Shown here: piece after piece, positions 5,877 to 9,588 of the stretch | How the letters are laid out: each line of letters begins with the position of its first letter | Numbering within the stretch: the stretch's first letter is position 1 | Notes under the pieces: generated by a model | The model's database searches: none | The model's input: the letters and a program-made list of their open reading frames with translations, nothing else | What the model was told of the DNA's origin: nothing | Program-made: the position numbers and the translations under genes | Source of the DNA: Alloclostridium intestinigallinarum | GTDB taxonomy: Bacteria > Bacillota > Clostridia > Christensenellales > UBA3700 | Length of the DNA: 9,588 nucleotides | Direction of reading: 5' to 3' | Assembly: GCA_904393845.1 (NCBI GenBank) | Contig: CAJFNB010000054.1 | Location: forward strand, 1-9,588

Positions 5877-7406
5877 TTACCGTCCAGTATACTTAAACCC
5901 CTGTTTTTCGAGCGCCTTCATATGCACAAGCACGTTATCCACAAATTCCGCGTTGTTCTTGGTGCGCATAAGCATATTCAGAAGCTGTTCGGTGGCGTCG
6001 GCGTTGTCGCCCGCTATCATGCGGCGGATTGCGAATACGCCTTCGAGTTCCTTTTGGGAAAGCAGCAGGTCTTCCCTTCTGGTGCTGGAACGGTTGAGGT
6101 CGATTGCAGGGAAGATGCGGCGTTCGGAAAGTTTGCGGTCGAGGTGGATTTCCATATTGCCCGTACCCTTGAATTCTTCGTAAATGACGTCGTCCATGCG
6201 CGAGCCGGTATCAATGAGCGCGGTGGCGATTATGGTGAGCGAACCGCCGTTTTCTATATTTCTCGCACTGCCGAAGAACCTCTTGGGGGCGTGGAGCGCG
6301 CCGGGGTCGATGCCGCCGGAAAGCGTTCTGCCCGTGGGCGGAATGGTAAGGTTATAGGCGCGTGCAAGACGGGTGAGCGAATCCATTATTATAACTACGT
6401 CCTTGCCCAGCTCCACGTTGCGCTTGGCGCGCTCTATCAGAAGTTCCGCCGCCTTGCAGTGGTGTTCGGGCATTTCATCAAAGGTGGAGTAAATGACTTC
6501 GCCGCGAATGGAACGCTGCATATCCGTAACTTCTTCGGGACGTTCGTCCACAAGGAGCACAAATAGCATTACATTGGGATAATTATCGGCGATTGCACCC
6601 GCTATTTTTTTGAGGAGCGTGGTTTTACCCGCTTTGGGAGGGGACACTATCATAGCCCTCTGCCCCTTGCCGATAGGCGCTATCAGGTCGATACAGCGGA
6701 TTGCGAAATCGTTGCGCGCGCTCTCGCGTTCGAGTTTGAAGCGTTCGTTGGGATAAATGGGTATGAGATTGTCGAATTGCGGACGCTGGCGCAGATTTTC
6801 GGGAGCGTTGCCGTTGACCGTTTCCACGGATACAATGGCGGGCGGACGGTTTTCCGCGTTCTTTTTGGCTATACCCACAACCATGTCGCCCGCGCGCAGT
6901 CCCATGCCGCGAATGAGTTTTGCCGACACGTAAGCGTCCTTATTGCCGTATTCGCAGTTTTCCGCACGCAAAAAGCCGTAACCTTCCGCAAGCACGTCGA
7001 GCACGCCGCTCTTGCGCTCGCAGTCATCGTTTTTCAAAAGTTCTTCGGGGCTGGCGTAATGCTTTTCCTGCTGTATATCGCCGTCCTGACGGTACTGCTC
7101 CTGGCTTTCCGCCGCCGTTTCACGCTTTGTAAAAGATTTTGACTTTTCTTCCTGCTTTTGTACGGGTTTAGCCTGCGCCTCTTCTTCCGCCGGCTCTACC
7201 CTCTTTTTGGGCGGACGGCCGCGGTTGGAAGTGCGGTTGGGCATTTCCTTGCCCGTAGATATATCCATATATTCCCTGACAAGTTCCGCCTTTTTCTTGG
7301 TAGTGGGAGATGCCACTCCTATCTTTCTTGCAGTATCGCGCAATTGAAAAATCGACATCGCGGTAAGCTCTTCTTCGGTATAATAGCGCTCTGTGGTTTC
7401 ACTCAT
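5877..7406 (-). CDS. rho: Transcription termination factor Rho
   Basis: Rho is the hexameric RNA-dependent ATPase that ends transcription at C-rich unstructured RNA. The 509-residue protein has the Rho N-terminal helical domain (about 10-47), a charged, Q/E/K/R-rich linker (about 50-128), the cold-shock-like RNA-binding domain (GVLDVLAEGYGFLRAEN, 134-150), and the ATPase core. Core motifs are Walker A PPKAGKTT (256-263), VDERPEEV (286-293), Walker B VVIIMDSLTR (337-346), the Q-loop segment TLSGGIDPGALHAPKRFFGS (361-380) and the R-loop GTGNMEIHL (414-422). The linker makes it longer than the 419-residue E. coli protein, as in many Gram-positive and actinobacterial forms. R289, D342, S343 and R346 match residues that contact bicyclomycin in E. 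coli, so sensitivity is plausible. The start is supported by AAAGGAG 10 bases upstream. The gene is monocistronic and may autoregulate through its leader. Confidence 0.97.
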   Translation of the reverse strand: MSETTERYYTEEELTAMSIFQLRDTARKIGVASPTTKKKAELVREYMDISTGKEMPNRTSNRGRPPKKRVEPAEEEAQAKPVQKQEEKSKSFTKRETAAESQEQYRQDGDIQQEKHYASPEELLKNDDCERKSGVLDVLAEGYGFLRAENCEYGNKDAYVSAKLIRGMGLRAGDMVVGIAKKNAENRPPAIVSVETVNGNAPENLRQRPQFDNLIPIYPNERFKLERESARNDFAIRCIDLIAPIGKGQRAMIVSPPKAGKTTLLKKIAGAIADNYPNVMLFVLLVDERPEEVTDMQRSIRGEVIYSTFDEMPEHHCKAAELLIERAKRNVELGKDVVIIMDSLTRLARAYNLTIPPTGRTLSGGIDPGALHAPKRFFGSARNIENGGSLTIIATALIDTGSRMDDVIYEEFKGTGNMEIHLDRKLSERRIFPAIDLNRSSTRREDLLLSQKELEGVFAIRRMIAGDNADATEQLLNMLMRTKNNAEFVDNVLVHMKALEKQGFKYTGR

Positions 7407-7450
7407 AAATAAATAACTCCTTTAAGGGGTGGTTTGCTGTTTTGATATAT

Positions 7451-7476
7451 TGCCGTCAATGCGGCAGTTTGCCGCA
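7451..7476 (-). promoter_or_regulatory. rho leader with two mutually exclusive hairpins
   Basis: In the minus-strand leader, TGCGGCA-AAC-TGCCGCA (7460-7476) forms a perfect 7-base-pair hairpin. Its 3' arm can instead pair with CGGCA just downstream (TGCCG with CGGCA, 7451-7466). Only one can form at a time. A weak -10-like TATATA (7496-7501), with TTTTCA or TTTCAT upstream, would start RNA near 7489 and give a leader of about 83 bases with this element near its 5' end. Autogenous control of rho is known in other bacteria; its operation here is inference. The rest of the 166-base gap holds the upstream gene's hairpin and the rho ribosome binding site. Confidence 0.45.
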
Positions 7477-7521
7477 CTTTATTAACTTACTTAAATATAT
7501 ACCGGCTTTGATTTTCTTATG

Positions 7522-7564
7522 AAAAAATTTTCGATCGCGGCGCCCGCACATAAGGCGGACGCCG
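7522..7564 (-). terminator. GC-rich hairpin with displaced U-run after the hydrolase gene
   Basis: Eight bases after the hydrolase stop, the minus-strand RNA forms a 10-base-pair stem (CGGCGTCCGC with GCGGGCGCCG, arms 7555-7564 and 7538-7547), with one G-U pair and a 7-base loop. Six Ts (7522-7527) come about 10 bases later instead of directly after the stem, so it is an imperfect intrinsic terminator. Read-through into rho is possible. Confidence 0.5.
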
Positions 7565-7572
7565 TCTTATTT

Positions 7573-8229
7573 TCAGAATTTGTCGTCGTCAAACACTATC
7601 ACTTTGGTGCTTTCGCCGTCAAAGTCTTCCCTGTCAAGCTCTATGCTGTCGCCTTCCACATAGCGGATATGCTCATCGTCGAACAACTGCAGAAAAGGTC
7701 TGAGCTTATCTATATCCAGCTGGCAGGACGGGGTCTTGTAATGCATGGGAATAACTATGTCGGGCATAAGAAAATCGACGTATTCTTTCGCCTGCTCCGC
7801 CCCTATCGTATAGTTGTCGCCCACGGGAATGAGTAACACGTTTACCGGACCTATCGCTTCACCCAGCTCGGGCGTTATCTCCTCCCCTATGTCGCCCATA
7901 TGAACCACGTCCACGCCGTCAAGACGGAACTTGCATATGAGATTCTTTCCCCTGCGGGTACCGCCGTGGTGATCGTGGTTGGATTCCAGCGTGTTTATGT
8001 CCACGCCGTCTATCTCCCAGAATCCCACGCTGTCGATCACTTTCGGGTTGCCCGATACGGCCTTTACCGCGTTGTGATCATTGTGCCCGTGACTTATCGT
8101 TACGATGTCAGCGCGCACCTCCGGATAGGGGATTCCCACGTAATCCCCTTCGTACGGGTCGGTGACAATCGAAGTGCCGGTGGATTCTTCCAGCAGAAAG
8201 GAAGAATGACCGAGCCATTTGATTTTCAT
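7573..8229 (-). CDS. Metallo-beta-lactamase-fold metal-dependent hydrolase
   Basis: This 218-residue protein is a small single-domain metallo-beta-lactamase-fold hydrolase resembling the UPF0173/YtkL-like and Lactamase_B_3 groups. The metal site is complete: HGHNDH (H47, H49, D51, H52), H87/H88 in NHDHHGG, D113 in HMGD and H163 in PMHY. The opening MKIKWLGHSSFLLE is typical of the group. No signal peptide is seen; it should be cytoplasmic. The substrate is unknown. The ATG at 8229 is preferred over an in-frame ATG 14 codons upstream because GAGGAG lies 5 bases before it, it leaves just 2 bases after the prs stop, and the family start is conserved there. Close coupling to prs suggests shared transcription, and perhaps a role in phosphoribosyl or nucleotide clean-up, which is only a guess. 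The C-terminus is acidic (FDDDKF). Confidence 0.9.
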   Translation of the reverse strand: MKIKWLGHSSFLLEESTGTSIVTDPYEGDYVGIPYPEVRADIVTISHGHNDHNAVKAVSGNPKVIDSVGFWEIDGVDINTLESNHDHHGGTRRGKNLICKFRLDGVDVVHMGDIGEEITPELGEAIGPVNVLLIPVGDNYTIGAEQAKEYVDFLMPDIVIPMHYKTPSCQLDIDKLRPFLQLFDDEHIRYVEGDSIELDREDFDGESTKVIVFDDDKF

Positions 8230-8231
8230 AA

Positions 8232-9428
8232 TTACTCCTCTATTTTTATTGCGAGCTGCTGGGGACGGCACTTATTGTACGCCTCGATAAGCTCGTGTAT
8301 TTTGTCGTGAGGGTCAAGCAGCGTGCTTATGGAATAGCCCTGGTTGCAAGCCGCCATGATATACGCCATGAATTTGGACATATCCGCCTGGACAAACCAC
8401 TCTTCTTTGAGAAGTTCGGGCGTGGCGTAAGTCAGGTTGGTGCTGACCACCGCGGTGAACAGACCCTTGTCGTAAGCGTCGCGGAATTTCTGCAACCCTT
8501 CGGTAAACAGCGCGTAGGTGGCGGAAAGGAATATCTTGTCCGCGCCGCGTTCTTTCAGCTCCACGCACAGTTTAAGCATACTGTCGCCCGTGGCGATTAT
8601 GTCGTCCGCCACGAATATGTCCTTTCCGGACACGTCGTTACCGATATAGTCGTGCGCGATGATGGGATTGCGGCCGTTGACCACATTGGCGTAATCGCGC
8701 CTTTTATAGAACATACCCAAATCGGTGCCGAGCACGGAAGCGTAATAGATGTTCCTGCCCATAGCGCCTTCATCGGGGCTGACTATCATAAAGTTTTCCT
8801 TGCTCATGTTCACGTCGGGATACTTTTCAAGCAGGGCTTTGAGTATCTGGTAGGTGGGCATGAAGTTGTCAAAGCCCATGAGCGGCACCGCGTTCTGGAC
8901 GCGGGGGTCGTGGGCGTCGAAAGTTATCATTTCGTTTACGCCCATTGACTGAAGCTCCTGCAGCATCTGCGCGCAGTCGAGCGATTCGCGGGCGTTGCGG
9001 CGGTGCTGTCTGCCGCCGTAAAGCATGGGCATCACTACGGTGATGGATTTCGCCTTTCCGCCCATTGCGGCTATTATCCTCTTCAGGTCCGCATAATAGT
9101 CGTCGGGCGACATACGGTGCATCATTCCGAACATATTATATTCAACGGAATAGTTGCCTACGTCCACTATAATGTAAATGTCCTTGCCGCGTACGGTTTC
9201 GGCTATAAGTCCCTTGCCGTCGCCTGTCGTAAACCTGGGGCATGAGTTGGCGATGAGAAAGGTTTTCACTCTTGAAGCGCTTCCGCACTTTTCCGCCTCG
9301 GTATTATACCAATTGACGAGATAATCGTCTACCTTCTTTCCAAGCTCTCTGGCGCCCTGCAGCGCGAGAATGCCCATATTGCTGGTGTCTTCCTTGCCGA
9401 ATTTGAATACGTGTTCAAAAAAAGGCAT
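8232..9428 (-). CDS. prs: Ribose-phosphate pyrophosphokinase (PRPP synthetase), long divergent form
   Basis: This enzyme makes PRPP from ribose 5-phosphate and ATP for purine, pyrimidine, histidine, tryptophan and NAD synthesis. At 398 residues it is much longer than the classic form of about 315. The family skeleton is clear but altered: YGGRQHRRNARESL (137-150) in place of the usual FGYARQDR region, FDAHD (170-174) for the metal-binding DLHA region, SPDEGAMGR (217-225) for SPDxGG, and the ribose-phosphate loop VADDIIATGDS (273-283) for VDDxIDTGGT. A flexible-loop-like YKRRDY lies at 241-246. There are extra residues at the N-terminus and about 60 at the C-terminus. The ATG has GGAGGT 10 bases upstream. 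First clear gene of a pair with the hydrolase. The altered allosteric and catalytic neighbourhood means regulation by ADP or phosphate cannot be assumed. Confidence 0.9.
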   Translation of the reverse strand: MPFFEHVFKFGKEDTSNMGILALQGARELGKKVDDYLVNWYNTEAEKCGSASRVKTFLIANSCPRFTTGDGKGLIAETVRGKDIYIIVDVGNYSVEYNMFGMMHRMSPDDYYADLKRIIAAMGGKAKSITVVMPMLYGGRQHRRNARESLDCAQMLQELQSMGVNEMITFDAHDPRVQNAVPLMGFDNFMPTYQILKALLEKYPDVNMSKENFMIVSPDEGAMGRNIYYASVLGTDLGMFYKRRDYANVVNGRNPIIAHDYIGNDVSGKDIFVADDIIATGDSMLKLCVELKERGADKIFLSATYALFTEGLQKFRDAYDKGLFTAVVSTNLTYATPELLKEEWFVQADMSKFMAYIMAACNQGYSISTLLDPHDKIHELIEAYNKCRPQQLAIKIEE

Positions 9429-9430
9429 AT

Positions 9431-9571
9431 CTATTTTGACCTCCGTAAAACTTTTTGCGTATGAAAATTTTTACACATTATTCCTTTGCACGAATAAATG
9501 TCGTTTGCGTAAAACGATGCAGAATTTGTAAGTTGCGATCGCGGTTTACCGTCGCAGGAGTCGCCAGACAT
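9431..9571 (-). CDS. Possible 46-residue leader ORF upstream of prs
   Basis: An ATG at 9571 opens a 46-codon frame ending in TAG just 2 bases before the prs ATG. AGAGAGGA lies 5 bases before its start, a credible ribosome binding site. The prs ribosome binding site (GGAGGT) lies within its last codons, so it could couple translation to prs. The product starts MSGDSC, has three cysteines (6, 28, 33) and a basic tail (LRRSK), and resembles no family I know. No membrane segment is seen. It may equally be a chance frame in a 5' untranslated leader. Confidence 0.25.
   Translation of the reverse strand: MSGDSCDGKPRSQLTNSASFYANDIYSCKGIMCKNFHTQKVLRRSK
9501..9517. repeat. Short inverted repeat upstream of prs
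   Basis: TCGTTT-GCGTA-AAACGA is a perfect 6-base inverted repeat with a 5-base spacer, 73 bases upstream of the prs start. It could be an RNA hairpin or an operator. No convincing promoter boxes are visible between it and prs. Confidence 0.3.
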
Positions 9572-9588
9572 ATAAATCCTCTCTTACT

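Noticed and set aside
7454..7459. TTGACG in the rho leader as a -35 box
   Set aside because: No -10-like sequence lies 16-18 bases downstream (the bases there read CAAACC on the minus strand).
8230..8271. 14-residue N-terminal extension of the metallo-hydrolase
   Set aside because: It overlaps the end of prs, and the family normally begins at MKIKWLGHSSF, which has its own GAGGAG site.
9478..9588. Open frames entering from the right edge (stops at 9478-9480 and 9546-9548), possible tail of an upstream gene
   Set aside because: They are too short to judge, with mixed rare-looking Arg codons and no recognisable family. A true upstream gene cannot be told from chance.
1..9588. CRISPR array, insertion sequence, phage or defence genes
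   Set aside because: No spaced direct repeats, transposase, integrase or terminal inverted repeats are visible; all recognised genes are core housekeeping functions.

Overview
The window is a compact, chromosomal, housekeeping stretch of a bacterium in which every recognisable gene lies on the minus strand, so transcription runs from right to left. Gene content and layout suggest a Bacillota/Clostridia-type organism: GGAGG-type ribosome binding sites, sigma-A-like promoters, a Rho with a charged linker after its N-terminal domain, a tilS-hpt pair, and a long atypical PRPP synthetase. G+C is roughly half by eye. The taxonomic call is an inference from style, not a match. I see no mobile element, phage gene, CRISPR array or defence cassette, and no clear undescribed multi-gene system.

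Right part (about 7520-9588): a long, divergent ribose-phosphate pyrophosphokinase (prs) is followed after 2 bases by a small metallo-beta-lactamase-fold hydrolase. A GC-rich hairpin with a displaced U-run closes this unit. A possible 46-residue leader ORF ends 2 bases before prs. Middle (5829-7500): rho stands alone between its own leader, which can form two mutually exclusive hairpins, and a textbook intrinsic terminator. A 216-base gene-poor gap follows, with an inverted repeat, a possible small transcript and a promoter. It leads to a single tRNA-Gly(CCC) gene with encoded CCA and its own terminator.

Left part (123-5447): a near-consensus promoter (TTGCAC, 17 bases, TATAAT) drives tilS, hpt, cca, rmuC and a PHP-domain phosphatase. 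All four junctions overlap, by 4, 8, 8 and 4 bases, so this is a tightly coupled operon. It joins tRNA maturation (lysidine modification of tRNA-Ile2, CCA addition), purine salvage (Hpt, which consumes the PRPP made by Prs) and nucleic-acid upkeep (RmuC, and a PHP enzyme of the nucleoside-bisphosphate phosphatase/RNase AM type). The promoter sits so close to the tilS ATG that the mRNA is predicted to be leaderless. The operon ends in a G-U-containing hairpin followed by a C-rich stretch, without a U-run.

The points most worth a second look are regulatory: the predicted leaderless tilS start, the alternative hairpins in the rho leader, the structured rho-tRNA gap, and the leader ORF before prs.
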